64,000 nt of DNA from Clusia tigrina (GCA_920105625.2 OV050033.1:3266001-3330000); one strand, 5' to 3'; numbered from the stretch's first letter, positions 23,017 to 36,926 are shown. Made by a program: numbers and translations. The notes: generated by a model from the sequence alone, not told the origin.

Positions 23017-26000
23017 GTGCAATATTCTCGAGAGAAGCTGCTCTTAGGAATTGAAATCCCCTCCTCGTAATGGCAGGGCAGTGGCACATTAAGAAGGAGA
23101 TATTATCCCGACGAACTGAAGCTGCGGCAAAAGTCTTAGAAGAGTAGGTTCAGCATGTCTGCCAATGCTACAGTGGCCTATCAGGACTGAAATTGTTGTG
23201 GAGAGAGAGTTGCGTCCTAGTTGCTGTAATTGTTCTCTTGCGACTCAGCAAATCCCAGGATTCTCTGGTGATCCTGCAGGGTTGTTCCTCAGACCAGAGC
23301 CTGTTAGCTAGAAGTAGAGTAGACCGGAGAATCGCCGAAGAAGGAGGTCTGCAAGCACTCAGGCATGATGCCCATTGATGATTGTTAGCTAACACATTTT
23401 GTTTCTATACCAACAATAGCAAAAGCTGAAGAATGTTTAACTGGGTCGCCGAGAGTGGCTTATATGAGGAGTCGCCGCGTCCTTTCTTCCATTGAATCCA
23501 TGTAGCTATCTAGTTCTGTCTCAGAGTCCAGGCTATATTTATAAGAATTATACGGGTGTCAATCACAAAGAGCAACATATTTGCTGAAATAGGACTCCGG
23601 TCCACCTCGGCCCAGACAAAGAAGGAATGAAGCAGTTGCGGATGCATTGGGATGGCGTCAGTAATTTCATTAACAAGGCTGCACACTCATTGAGGAAACT
23701 GTTTGAAACAGAGCCCCGATAGATCACAGCTGCACAGTGACTATTGAACAGACTGCCAAGTGTAAATGACTATGTAGAAAGGAATGCTTCAAATTAGATT
23801 CATTAACTTAGTCACTGAGCAATATTCATAATGGAGGTCTTCAATTATTCCAGACTAATTAATTTTCAAATGTTCCGGAGACAGACTTTTTTTAATAGAG
23901 CAAATGTTGTCTACATCGTTAACTATTGACGCGACACAATGTCACTGAAAATATTCAACTGGATTTCGTAGCTAATTGCCTTTAATCCGAATCGACTTTG
24001 AACTAATGTCTGGATTTATTCATAGTAAACTAGTGGTTCTGTTCTTTAACGACCAGGGCCCGCACTCGCTTCATCAGAATATGCCAAAGAGAAGCCCATT
24101 TATTCGAGCGAGTATATTAACCGCGTCACTTCAATCATTTTCCCGTCAGCCTTCCGCGCAAACACTTTGCGGCCCAATTGCATGAGTACACGTCCAACCT
24201 GGCCCGCTGTTTACTTGCCCGAGGGCCTCGCTTTCCACTTGTGTCACTTCACTTGTCTGCGCCTTTCACAAGAAGTTTGCTTATCAAACGCAGCAGTCGC
24301 TCGGAATGTTTTCACACCTGCAGCGATAAGCAAATTTCAAAGAAATCGATAAAGGTACAAAATAATATTCAAATTTATTGCCAGTGCGACTGGCGCTCAC
24401 GAGTAATGGTGACGAATCAAGTTCAAGAAAGTTTCTTCAGAACCTTATCGCGCCGAACGCATGCCATGAGCTAAGCAAAAACTTTGCATACGAGTGCTCG
24501 TATATCATAGCTGCAAAAATACTGAATAGCTATGCTAAAGGGGGAAGGGGTAGGGAGTTACCCAATTGAATAAAGTTGCCTGACATAAATGCGATAAATA
24601 AATGTTGCGAAAGAACTGCGATTAAGTCAGTAAGTCAGCTAAGACTGAGAACCACTTCTAACCTGTGATAAATTTACCACTTCTAGGGACACAATTAGAT
24701 CAGTAAAGTCATTGACGATACTTTCAGATATCCAGATCCAGAGCTGAAACAATGAAATCCAAATTAAGTCGGAATTACTCGTTATGTTGACTGCTGCCAG
24801 ACCAAAAAGTCCCGACAAAGTTTTGGATGAAACAACTAAAGTGGGGGACACCTGATTCAATAAGAAATTTGCCCTGCCCCTTAAGAAGAATATTGATGAA
24901 TCTCTTCTCATATTTATTATGTTGAATCTTGAGATTTTCATATGATATTTAATAATAAATGCAGAGATTTCCTTTTAGGTTTGTTTTCCAAAGTTCTTTT
25001 AAGTCAACTGCTGAAATTGGGATCTGAGGATATAACCGATGAAATCATCGTTATTCTCATTAAATTTTGTTAATTTACTCGTTTGAACAGTTGAGTATAT
25101 TTATAGGGTTTTACTGAATCATACCGTAGCTCGTGTCTCCTTCCCGATTTGAGCCACCTGGGCATGGTTAATCTCACACAATTCACAGAAAGATTATTAC
25201 TTATATTTTGGTCAATACTTTCGTGTCCTTTACGTGTGCTTTTGCGTAGAAAGCTGCCAGTCATACTACCTTCGTGTCCTTGCAATCTTCCCATATATTT
25301 TCTTACCTCATATAATTCTTAACTAAACTCCCGTTGGCTTTCTTCTACTTGATCGTTATATTGCAATGCAGTAAACCATTTTCCGGATTTTGTAGGATTT
25401 TCTACTCATAAATTAGCGCATCCCAATACAACTCCATATGTCCAAATTTCTGATGTCTTTCCCTCAATTTCAATTACAGTCTATCGGTGGAGTGATAATT
25501 ACCGGGAAGATATGGTTTCTCCGCTTTCTATTCACAGAACAAATTATTGGAAGGGTGTTCGAACTAAATACCCAGTAAACGAAATTATGATGGGTGCAAA
25601 TACGCAACTGAAAATCAGCAGCGTCCATGCCCACAAACTATAAGCAGATAGCTTTATCAGCACTTGGACTTGGGTTTAATGGTAAATGAAGCAATTAATG
25701 CTTATTACTCACTCTTTAGGGAAATGTAATCCCAACCAGGCAGGAAGTGAACCATTAAACAAGGCAATATTTGCTTGTATCTTGATCTTCAACTGAAGCA
25801 GCCGATTTTGGTTTATTGAGATTTCTTGGAATAAGCCTGATCCAGTCCCTACAACACCGCCAACAGTCACCTAGGCAAATCTGAATACTCAGATTTGATA
25901 AGGAAGCACACTCAGACAATACGCGTATGTGACTGCGATTGGGCTTATCACCGGAGATACTCGTACAATGTCTCGTAAGGCCCTTGCGCTCAGATATGGG

Positions 26001-28845
26001 CATTTATCTAATTAGGCTACAACGCTGTGAGTCCACAGACCTCGCTCAGATAATGCAAACGAGGTGTACAAACACAGAAACCGAAATGCTGCGACACCGG
26101 GCTGAAACCAATCAATCAATCAATACTCTGCTTCCAGAGACTCGCATTTGAATAACAAAAAAAAATATTATAAAAAAGGAAATAAGAAAAACTTAAATCA
26201 AAATGCAACTTTGTTGGCAAATAACATGGAATAAAAATTGCTGGTAAACATGCGTAAATATTAAAGCAAATTGTTGCCAGTTAATTTTGATATAAAAGTG
26301 TGTTTATTCTGGTTGTTGGGCGGCTGTGGTTGTTGCAATGAAAAGTGTTTTGATCGGCCTCTAAGTGGATGTAGAACGCAAGCGTTGGTGTCTCCGGCAC
26401 CTCCGGCCAAGTGTTCTGTTAACAAAGTTGATAACAAAATCGTGAAAGGCGGGCAAAATGGGCGAACGTAGTTGGGAAAATGTGTATCGGAATTCGTGTC
26501 GATTGGACTTGGACGCGGACACAGCTTGGCTCTTATCTCTGAGGAATGTTTTCTCTGCCCGTTTCAATTAAAATGTAAACTTTGCAGGTTCGTCTTGTTT
26601 TCTTCTCCTTTTTATTTGTTTATTTATCTTTTTAAATTTGTATTTATTTGCTTACAATGCAATCTCCAGTTACGGGGTATGGAAAGCGGAGTTTGGAGTG
26701 GGGCACAGAGTTTAATGTCTTGTCTCGTCCACAACTTTTCTGCATTTAACGTTGTTTTTATTCATATTTTTTATGCTAAATCGATGTGAGTCGACACAGT
26801 GACGGTTCCAGAACTTTGGCAAGAAGGGCGCTTTGAAAGTGTGTGGGCCGAAAACGGTTCGTCACACCCATCAAAATGTTCTGAACCGAATTATTGTTTT
26901 AGCCGTTAAAGATCATCCAGTTTTGTAAATTCATCAGGTGATCTGAAGGTCATATTTCTTAAGACTGGGTACGTGGGTTAAATTGTAGTACTTTCAACCA
27001 TCTTGCCCTCTAGTGCTGTGAGGATAGGTTGCTCCATTCTCTAAGTTTAAGTGGCTGTCAATGGCACGGACCCTCGGTTAGGATACAGGCACGGACTTAA
27101 GCTTTACAGAGAAACTTTGTGATTAGTGTGTAGAATAGTAACCAGAAATTGGTCTTCAGTTTTATAATTAGCTTCGAAATTATTTTCACCCGACTTCGTT
27201 TCTAGTTCATCATGAACTCTTCAAATTTGAATAAGCTTAAAGTGAGACTGGGAAAATCTTTCGCATTGAACTCAGTAGGAACTCTTGCATCAGGCAAATA
27301 GTCAAGTAGCACCACCATACAAAGTAATTCCAGTATACTCGTGGATGTGGCATCCAACTTGTACCCTGCAACCATTGATAGAGCAACCAGGAAGTTGTAA
27401 GAGAAAAGATGCTAATTTGTGTGCTATACACCTAATTTGGTCTCAACTTATCTACGCAACTTGTTGTAAGTGAATTGTTCTAAGTAACTTGTTGTACGCA
27501 ACTGGTTTACGCAACTTGCCGTGGGTTAGGACGACCATGAAAAATTAGAAGTATATATAAATAATCTAGAAATTATATTTATGAAAAATATTGTACATTT
27601 TAATTTCTGAAGCTTTCTCTAATACTTGTCTTTTTCTGGTTTATTGTGGTTCCAACCAAACAACCAATTTCACTCTCCTCACATATTTTTTATATATCTA
27701 GGAACTTAAATCCGGAAGTTTAGAGAAGATTTCTATGAAAAAGTGTATTGAAGTCTGCATGAATCCAAAAATAACTCTACACTATTAAATTAGAGGCTCT
27801 AACCTTAAAATTTAAAGACAGCAATTCTAGAAAATGGATTGTAATTGTTATTGGTAATTTTAAAGTTGCTCAAATTAATGGTGATCGGAACATAGGTCGA
27901 AATCAAAAGTAGTACTTTTTCTTTCAAAACATCAGTAGTTACTTTATGGATATCTGTTTATATACCCTGTGTCTTTTCGAAGAGTTCCTCTCCTTTCAAA
28001 AAAAGCAATCATTCTGATGCACCTGATCGTAGGTGATTGTTTGCTTGTTCCGTAAGTAGATGCATTTCTAATATAATAGTTTACTGGAAAGTAAAGACAC
28101 AAAAATAGAGCCCAAATTTTACTCCTTGGAATACAAAAGTTCCTAAATATATTTCAGTGTTCTTGTGAATTGCAGTTTTTGGATATTGATTCCCAGTTCG
28201 TAGAACAGAGGAATATGCTTTTAAATTAATTAGTGTAATCTTCAAGCTAGAATCAAATCCGGCTGAATTTGTGATTAACTGATCGCTAAAAAGAAGAAGT
28301 CGTTTAGTTTGCTAGGAGACTCCTTAGATTTACTACAAAAAGGACCCATGAACATAGCGCCTTTCTTAGGAAATATTGCAGCTTGAAATGGAAAATATTT
28401 TGCATTTTTTTTATTTATAATATTTTTCATTTGTAAAAAAATATTCATCATTACTTAATTTTCTTTTATATTTCTTTAAAACTTATTTGGAAGGATTCTT
28501 TTTTTATAAACCAAATTTTGAAATTTTCAAGGATCCCACCAACCTTCATGCTGTGAAAAAGTGTGAAGGCAATTCCAGCTGAGCGGGCCACTGAAGCAGT
28601 GTTGTTGTTGTAGTTACTTGATAATTTACTTGTGAATATATTTGATATATTTATCCACTTGTTCACTGGTAGCACAGGATGTACTTCTTTAGATATTGGC
28701 AATTCAATTAAAACTTCCTTTGACAACAATTTTTATTTATTTATTCAATATTTTTTTAACTTTACTGCTTTTAATGTCTTGGCACAAGTAAAGACGAAAT
28801 CCTTTTTTCATTATTTAAACATTAAAATTGACTTCTTTTTTTTGC
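23017..28845. other. Long stretch without a supportable gene
   Basis: Unique sequence. Complementary frames of 60-75 codons at 23168-23395 have protein-like composition but match nothing I recognise. A weak GLITGD peptide at 25938-26020 resembles a retrotransposon C-terminus but has no zinc motif after it. A short array of about 15-bp units (acgcaacttgttgta) lies at 27450-27520. Confidence 0.5.
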
Positions 28846-29400
28846 TATAAATTATTTTGCAAATACCGCCGTTAAATCGGAACTCACTGGAGCGCTGACT
28901 GCGTAGAAAAATGGAAGAAAGAACGACACACGCGCGCGCACTTTTGCGTCACAACCACCACTGAACGGCGACTGGGAAGAGCACTCGGTACGGCCTGGTG
29001 CAGCTCGGCCGGGGAGCAACAAGTACGAAGATCGCAAGCTCGCAAGTTCGCAAAAATGCACACATACAGAAAAGCGATCAATCAAAGAAAGAGTTGAGAG
29101 CAACTGCGCCGCGCTGTGCGAGGCACGCACTCCAAACACAAAAGGCACAATTGTATTGCCAGAGACAAAAACACTACGCAATTTGAAAACGCAAACGCAA
29201 AAACAAACACCAAACAAACAGCAACGCAACCGCAAACTCAAACGCAAATAAGCAAAGTGCAGAACGCGCGATCGGACCGTGGTTGGAGTGATACGCGCAC
29301 CGTCAGACACACTCACTCAGGTGTAAATACAACCTCGCAGAAGTGCAGCCGCAGTCGGTGCAATCAGAATCCTTCCGCCGGGTTTGTGGATGCGACGCTT
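28846..29400 (+). promoter_or_regulatory. Possible promoter and non-coding leader
   Basis: TATAAAT at 28846-28852 is followed by a clear shift to GC-richer, CA/AAC-rich sequence (28863-29400), including an A/C-rich stretch near 29185-29255 typical of fly 5' leaders. No convincing donor was located, and frames of 95-235 codons on both strands are low-complexity. This is inference from composition only. Confidence 0.2.
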
Positions 29401-31329
29401 TGAAGCTCAACCGAAGCACGAATGCAAACGCAAAATCCAAGCCGCGCTCGCGTGCTCGACAATTATGCACTGAGCGAAAGAGAGCCGTATCCAACAAGAG
29501 CTGCGAAATACATTCCACAAGTGGATCGGTGCAGATCGTTCGCACACAATCAAACTTTGCAAAGGTGTGCGAAATTAGCCATACAACAAAGCAAAGCTGT
29601 GAACCTAAGAGCGAGAGAGAAAGAAAGAGAACAAAATTGGTTAAGCAGAGCGCATATTTAACTTGCGGCGAATTCATCAGAAAAAACACCCACATTTGCC
29701 CCCACTCACTCACACAAAGAGAATATGCAAATTTCCCACACACAGCCAGATATCGGCGCATTACCAGTGCTTGCATCTCTTTTGCGCTTACTTCATTTGC
29801 CTGTGAGCTCGGTTTGGATTTGCTTATTCAAATTTTTTGTTGCGGCTTTTGTTGTTGTTGTGTGTGTTTTTTCTACTTAACTGTTGTGTTTGCTCCGGTA
29901 GAGAGAGAGCAGCATGCTAATAAAATCTCCGCAGCTCCACTTCGATGTGTTTGCATTTATGGGTGGAGACTGTATCTGTGTGGTGTTCTCAGCGTTTATC
30001 TGCCAGATTTTAATCTATTTTTCAGCACAGTTGCTTTTTCATCCAATTGAATGCTCGTTACCTATGGCAAAATTATTAACAGGTGGCAGTAAAATGAGAC
30101 TCTAGTGCTAAAAGGAGATTAAAGCGGATTTCATATTCGCGTTTCCAAGTAGGATTTCAATTAGTGTGTGCAAATCTCATTTTAACTGGTGCTTTTACTC
30201 GATAATAAATTGTATAAGGCATCAATGAAGGGTGCAGAAATCATCGAAAAAATGGACATGAAAAATTTTTCTTTATATTACAAAATCAAAGAATCTATTC
30301 GAGTGAGCATGATAGGAGAGCGAACTTTTGAAATTTTACTTTTTTCAATTCATGTTGAATTATCACCAATGAAGTCCTTTAGTTTTTCGTGAAGGTCTCG
30401 TAATGATCTCGCTTGAATAGGAAAAACTTCACAATTTTCGAATTCTCTATTTCTTCTTCGATTTCGATCAGTTTGGTTTGAGTTAATTTTAAATTTTCTT
30501 TAACTCAAAAAATTACCATGAATTTAAAAGTTGCAAAAAGGCTCAATTTCATAAGGGAACTAACTACCCATGATTTGGTTCTTATATACGCTGCAGTTGA
30601 ATTGCAGCCAGTGTCGAAAATTTCAGGTCAGGTTTGGTTTCATGGAACAGTAATTGGCGGGAAATTGGCCGCAGATGATAGCGAAGCAACTACAGGCATC
30701 TTAAGATAATCTGCTACTTGGTGTTTTAATAGCACTAATTTATATCCAACTAATTCCGTACTAATTGGGAGATTTTTGGCGCTATAAAACGTTATCGTCT
30801 CTCCTTCTGAGTTGGTTTTTGTATTCAGAGTGATTATGATAAGTTTTAGTGAGAACTGGTTCTCTGGAAAAGAAGAAATTCAGCCCAAATAAGTCGGACA
30901 CTGCATACCTATGAGTAATACTCGTAGATGTCTCTACGGAAACGTGGAGTAATGAAACCAAAATCATCTTCGATGCAAAAATGTAAAACTACTAGAACCA
31001 TCAAGGTAGATTTCTTTAGTGATCTCTTCAAATATATCAAAATAACTGGAATAATAAATCGAAAATGTGTATCACCTTTAGAACGTCTATGGAATCATTC
31101 TTAGTAGTGACGGCAATCACAGAATTAGAATGAATAATGTAGCGTGGCAATCAATATCATTAATAATAGGAATTGTTCTTTGGAAATGGTCATGGTGCCC
31201 AATCGCCATATTCATGTAATGCACCAACAGTGATTGATTTTGTTCCGCTTTATTCTCAAGATCTTTGAGAATACCTTGGTAAGTACCATAACCTTTTATC
31301 GTGGCTATAGATTGGATCAAAATCCTTGT
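29401..31329. other. No supportable gene
   Basis: A 235-codon plus-strand frame at 29343-30050 is Lys/Ser/Cys-rich without family features and overlaps a minus-strand frame of 157 codons. The rest is unique AT-rich DNA. Confidence 0.45.
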
Positions 31330-31694
31330 AAATAATGTACATAAAAGCCGGTGGTGTAGTTCAGTTGCTTGCAAAATAAACAAGTGCTTCCTTGAGAACA
31401 CAAACAAGAGAATTGCAGATTTTCTTCTAGCATTACAAACGAAAGATCTTCGATCATTGGTTGGGCTAATCACGGGGCATCATCCATGAGGCCAATATAT
31501 AGCGACCATAAGCATCATCCAGAGTGCGAACTGCGTTTCTTGTCTGGAGGAATAACAGGACGGCACAGAGCATTTTCTCTGAGCTTGTCCTACCTTTGCC
31601 AGAATGAGGAGACGCATATTAGAGTCAGATCTTTTTAGAATGGGCAAGGTACATTCCTTATCCCTGGACAGACTTCTGAGATTCATACCAGAGG
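31330..31694 (+). mobile_element. Non-LTR retrotransposon C-terminal fragment, divergent copy B
   Basis: One plus-strand frame reads IADFLLALQTKDLRSLVGLI, then TGHH, then SANCVSCLEE, EHFL, ACPTFARMRR and LSLDRLLRFIPEAKIF before its terminal stop at about 31690. It is interrupted by a TGA at 31487 and two more stops. It aligns step by step with the copy at 54.7 kb (FLLSLGRRD, GVMTGHF, ALCPACGEED, DHFLCVCPAFARIR). The CX2C...H-X4-C zinc motif is still recognisable. Divergence is far greater than for copies A, C and D, so it is an old insertion or a sister lineage. No A tail or target duplication was found. Confidence 0.72.
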
Positions 31695-31780
31695 CAAAGA
31701 TATTTTGAAAGGTGTAACTTCCTTTCCAAAATCCTCTATCTCCCGTTTGCCCCAAATATTTCCAAGCTTATCTCTATATT

Positions 31781-31835
31781 TATCTCTCCCGGTTTCTCTC
31801 CCTCTCTCTCTCTATCTCTCTCTTAATTTTTGTTG
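31781..31835. repeat. CT-rich microsatellite
   Basis: An interrupted CTCTCC/CTCT run on the plus strand, mostly pyrimidine. No coding significance seen. Confidence 0.7.
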
Positions 31836-33566
31836 TCTTAGTTTATTGTTATACAAACTCGTCTTCTTCTTTTCATTTCTTGTCTCCTCGCACCAATTTC
31901 AACCGTTTATAAATGCCATGGAAACTTTCCTTGTGTGCCAGTGCTGCCAAGTAGGAGGACACTGAATAGCCACTTTAACCAACCAACCAACCAGGAGGAC
32001 AATGAACCCATAAAGGAATCGATGTCTCAAAGCTAAGCCAATGCTAATGGCGCCACCACCAATTCTGTGGCTACCAACGAAGGTACCTTCATACATGAAC
32101 AGGTGTATCTGCAGTTCTTGAACTCATAAACAACGGAATCTTGTGCTTCCACACTAAGCATCCTGAGGGAGTAATGAACTCATCTGCTCGATATGCAATT
32201 GATTAATAAAATCTGAGATAAAATTGTCCACCGAAAACGGTACTCCACGCTGCTCCCTTCCGGTTCTTTTCTATAAAATAAACTCAAATAAAATTAAATG
32301 GATAAATTTAAAGTGATCAAAATGCCAGCTACCGAAAACTCAACTAAACAAATAATGTACAAATCATCCTGCAACAACAACACCAACCACATTGGTGAAT
32401 GCTCACACAAATCGATGATAACCGGAGTCGGGTGCACATTCAGCGCCGGCCACAGAGGCACAGCAGCCTATCATGGCACACGATCAGTGTTTCTTTTGAT
32501 TTTATCTGTTGAACACAATCTGAACCGATGTTGCCCGTGAATACGACGCGCCGACTCCGCTGTCCGGCCCGTCGCGCTGCCTGACACATTTCCAAATCCA
32601 CTTAAACCCAATTAAAAGCTCACAGCCGCACAAATGCGTCGAGCAGCCGCGCGCTTCACCTTTTGATCTCGCCAGCAAATCCGCCAACAAGTGCCACCGC
32701 AGGGGGCCGGAGGCGCTCACACGCGGTCCGCGGCTGTGTGGCTTTTTAAAATAGCTGTCAAATCGTGAATAGCCACCCGTGTCCGCGCCTGCGCACAGCC
32801 TCAAGCGATTGTTTACCATATGCGCGCAGAGATCGCATATCGCGGATCGCAGATCGCCGACGAACACAATTGATTTCGGTTTCGCGAGGCTCGGGGCACG
32901 CTACCAAATCTGCTACAACTCACAACTCATTTCAATTTGGCTTGGTTCGAAGCGCAGACACCGCGAGCAACAACTCAACTGTCCACTCTGACTTGTCTTG
33001 GCCCGTCCTTGCAGTTGGCATACTAAACCTGGCTAAATTTGAATGAGCGTCGTCGCATTTCTGCCACAGTCGAGCCGAACAATTCCAACAATTTCCACTC
33101 GAATTGGCAGTGGCTGAGTGGCCTCTTTGCATAATTACCTTGTAATTTGCCAACTTGGAGCGGCAAGCGCCGCAAATACGCGTAGCAGCGACATTTCGAA
33201 TGCCGCAACGGAATTCCTGGCCTGCGCAAGCGATCGCAACGCACCGCCGCCAGTCAACTGGCCGACTGTTGCGGAAGGCTCTGATGGCTCGCTGGGTATG
33301 CAAATAAGGGCATGCAGTCAGAGCGGGCAATATGAAGCGCAGATGGCAATGACGACAGCACAGACACGGCCCGATTTAGGGCAGCGGAAATCAGTGCCTG
33401 CAACCACTGCAGCGGTAGGAATTGAGAAAGAGTCCCAAGTTGAAATATTCGTATATAACCCTTGATGATAATCCACAGTGTTCGAGAGCAGAGTTTATCT
33501 CCTGAACTGATCTGTAATTACAGAAAGTGATTTTCCAATTACTCGTACATTCACCCATACACTCAC
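31836..33566. other. No supportable gene; GC-richer block at 32500-33450
   Basis: The block around 32500-33450 is GC-richer than its surroundings and contains GATCGC-type runs near 32835-32860, as seen in leaders or enhancers. Overlapping frames of up to 132 codons on both strands have no family features. Confidence 0.4.
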
Positions 33567-33600
33567 CTTTGGCTTTGGACATCAGTTGCTTCTCCCACTT
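33567..33600 (-). CDS. Possible 34-nt microexon
   Basis: On the minus strand, CCATAG|AAGTGGGAGAAG would be the acceptor and GCCAAAG|GTGAGTGT the donor. The donor matches consensus closely. Between them one frame reads KWEKQLMSKAK and ends in phase 1. The acceptor's pyrimidine tract is only fair. Neighbouring exons were not found, so this is a splice-site observation rather than a gene call. Confidence 0.2.
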
Positions 33601-35104
33601 CTATGGAAGTGTCTGATGGAGATTATCAGCCTATTAAGCAATTTCGATATTGATCTTATAATTTCACAGCTTTTTTATTAGATTTTCCGTCTCCGGTACT
33701 CTGGACCTCTTCTATTATAAGCATATTTGATCTGTGGTGGTTAACTTAAGAAAGGAAACATGGAAAATTGGAAAGAGTGTCAATACATGCCTTACTTACT
33801 CCAGCACAGCTCCACTACCAAATTTGTTAGAGCAGCCAAACATATGAGACAGACAGGTAAGGACTTAGAGGATGGTTTTGGGCGTTGGAACAGAAAAGAG
33901 CAGAAGAAAAAGCATGTGTCGGAGAATTAAAACATAGAAATCCCCTTGGAAACCATTTCTGGGTGAGGGGTCGAATTATGGCACTCTTAATTGAATAAGC
34001 TGTTGCCTAAAATGATCCGATTTCTGGCCAAAACAAGGTGGTCTTCAGTTCCACTTATTCGAACATGAAAACCATGGTTCGGCTCCAGCTTTTTTGCTAC
34101 TCCAGCAATGTTGTTCCAGCAATTATACAGAACATGCAATACCCATCTTTGTGACAGAGATGACCACATAGGATCCAAAATTATTGCTGGTGGGTTCCTC
34201 CTCATTTACTCGTAATATCCCAGCAGAGAGGATTGAACACGGCAGTGGTGGTTTTAAGCGGAAGGTACTTTTCAATTACCAGGGAGAATTTCGATTACCA
34301 CTTTTATTATTAATCAGAATTCGATCGCTTAATCGGAACCAGTTTTCACTGTATAAGGTCTTCAGGTTGGCATATAATCCATATTAGTTCTTTGAAACAT
34401 TTCTCAACGAAGTTATAGAGTATTGCCGTGAATAATAATATTCGATAGAACTACCTGTGGATCCAAAGTGTCTGCTTAAACATTGAGCACCACCGGGTTT
34501 TACTGAAACTTTATATAGACCACCAGTACTCTATTTCACAGACTAATTTCCATCATTTACTCAGCATTGTCTTTTTCCTATGGCTTTTCGTAAGAAGGTG
34601 CTACTCGGAAATCGAAAATTTGCATTGGTAACAGTACGAAGTGAAAAGTGTTCGTGCAATAGCTCCGGAAATCTCCGTAGCGCACTATAATTTAGAAGCT
34701 CCCTCTGCTCACTATGACACGATTCCGTTTTTGGTGCATTAAATCCAGCTAAAAGCAAGCAGAGAAACACCAAATGCAGCACTTAATAAAATAATTTATA
34801 AAGTTAATGCGAGGAATTACGAATTTAAATAGAATCCATCAAATATGCAGTTAATGACGCTGCTGAATGTGTGCTGGGCTGGTGTGGCTGTGCGCGCAGA
34901 AGCACTGCACTAATGATCAAATGCATGGAACGTTAGCCATCCACAACGGCCGCCTATGAAGAATTTTGCCATAAATCAAGCCAAAGAATTGCAACGTGCG
35001 AGTACTCGTATTCAAACTCGAAGCGCACAGAGCGAGGATGGCTGCACTTGCAGCGAGATCACTCATTAGCGGCTTTGATAGACAGCAAGACCCGGCAGGG
35101 AAAT
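33601..35104. other. No supportable gene
   Basis: Unique AT-rich DNA. A plus-strand donor-like CAG|GTAAGG lies at about 33856 without a recognisable exon before it. Confidence 0.45.
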
Positions 35105-35735
35105 TGGGAACTAGTGTCTGAAGGTAACTGGTTCCATGCCTGAGATACTGGTGGAAGTAGTTGTCTACAAGTTGGGTGGATACTAGATGGGAAGTAGTTA
35201 GGAACTGCTTGCTAAAAATTAGCAACTAGTTAGTGGCTTGGTTGGAAAGGAGTAAGTTCAGAGGTGAGAAGTAGTTAGTTCAGAAGTGAGAAGTAGTTAG
35301 TTCCGAGGTGAGAAGTAGTTAGTCACCCGTTTGGAAGTAGTTAGTTACCAGTTGGGAAGTAGTTAGCATCCATTGGAAAAAAGTTAGTTGCCAGTTAAGA
35401 AGTAATTAGTTGAGGAAATAAATGTAGTTAGTTGTCACATGAGAAGTAGTTATTCACCCGTTGAGAAGTACTTAGTTACCAGTTAAGACTTAGTTAGTTG
35501 AGAAGTAGTAAGTTCAAAGGTTACAAGTAGTTGCCAGTTAAGAAGTAGTTAATTGAGAGGTGAATAGTTAGTTACCACTTGGTATATAGTTAGGTGCCAA
35601 CTGAGAGGTAGTTAATAGCCAGTTGGGAAGTAGTTACTTGACAGGTGGATAGTATTTAGATGCCAGTTGAGGTATAGTTAATAGCCAGTTGTGAAGTAGA
35701 TAGTTGACAGGAGGGAAGTATTGGGATATTCGTTG
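35105..35735. repeat. 22-bp degenerate minisatellite
   Basis: About 25-28 copies of a unit close to GAAGTAGTTAGTTnCCAGTT. The clearest run is 35268-35400, with successive 22-bp units. Towards both ends, units vary by substitution and small indels. No coding potential. Confidence 0.85.
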
Positions 35736-36926
35736 CAAAATCAATTAGAGACAAGTTACGAAGTTTCAGCATCCAAGGATCCAGCACAACTTTGCAATTC
35801 AATAACTGACCTCCACCATTTTCACATCATCATCACTTCATCTCACTACTGTATATCACACAATTTCTCACTGGAGCCATAGGAAATCTATGGTGCATTA
35901 ATGGTGAGGACATCCTTGAAATACATTTTCTTATATATTAAAGAGTCGTTGCAGACATCATCATGGTGGACTTAATAGAAATTTTAATTTCTCGGTTGAC
36001 CAATTGAAGGATCGAATTAGAATAAAAAATTGTTCAAGACATGACTCTGTTCAGCGGCCCTGTCCGAGTCAATTTAGGAACTATAAAATATTATGGTGGA
36101 CTCTCTGTGGAAGAGCTGCAAGAGACCTATAACGTTTATGAGAGATTATGATATTTGAAATTATTATTAAACAGATAAGAGTGTCACTTGAGAGATTATG
36201 TTCCCATTGGGATCTCTCACAGATGCTAAACGAAGTTGACAGGCAGAACTCTTTTACCTCGGCTACTAACAAGTCCATGTGAATTCATTTCATGTTACTC
36301 CAAGTTAGCAAGTCTTTTCTGCGGGGGACATTCACACGGAAGCACACATCCACTTCGCACACTTAGGCAGTGATAGACAGACATATCTTGCTGGGCTCGA
36401 GGATGATAGGGAGGGAGCATGTGGGTTGTGGATGGCGTGCGCTGGCTTAATATCGTTAGAGAAGCAAATAAACTTTGATTGATAATGATGTGTCAATAAT
36501 TTGTTTGCGATTCAGCGTCGACAACTGAAAACTCCAAACGGCGGTATAGGAAGAGGAATAGAGCAACACGCATGCGCACAAGAGCGCAACTGAAAAGTGT
36601 GGAGAAATTTAGCAATAGAAATAAAGCAAAACCAACATAAAATAAAATAAATTGCACAAAAACGACAATAACAATTATGAACAATTATGCACCGCGGAAA
36701 AGTGAGGCAAGAGAGGAGCAGACGCAAAGTGGAATTCGTAAAATGCGGTAAAACGGCGCTTGTGATGTGTGGAGTGTGGAAGAAGCTCTTGAAGGGCTTT
36801 AGATTTCAAGCCTCCTCTGTATATATGTATGCTGTATGTGACTCCACTTGACTCAAGGGTACAGATTGCGGAGGGTATAATTTTTGGTATCATTCCAGCT
36901 AATAACTAATTCGAGTTATTTCTATT
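35736..36926. other. No supportable gene
   Basis: Unique AT-rich sequence. Nothing recognised on either strand. Confidence 0.5.

Noticed and set aside
23168..23395. Minus-strand frame of 75 codons with protein-like composition
   Set aside because: It looked like a possible transposon fragment, but no motif of any polymerase, protease or integrase could be identified.
25755..26151. Peptide VTAIGLITGDTRT, similar to the GLITGH region of non-LTR polyproteins
   Set aside because: No zinc motif, no C-terminal FI block and no tail follow. The similarity is too short to support a retrotransposon fragment.
29343..30050. 235-codon plus-strand frame
   Set aside because: It is long mainly because of biased composition. 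The product has no domain and its second half becomes Cys/Val-rich repeat translation, and a 157-codon frame overlaps on the other strand.
31340..31400. tRNA-like GGTGGTGTAGTTCAG
   Set aside because: It resembles an A-box, but there is no B-box at the right distance and no cloverleaf. The stretch partly encodes the adjoining LINE fragment.
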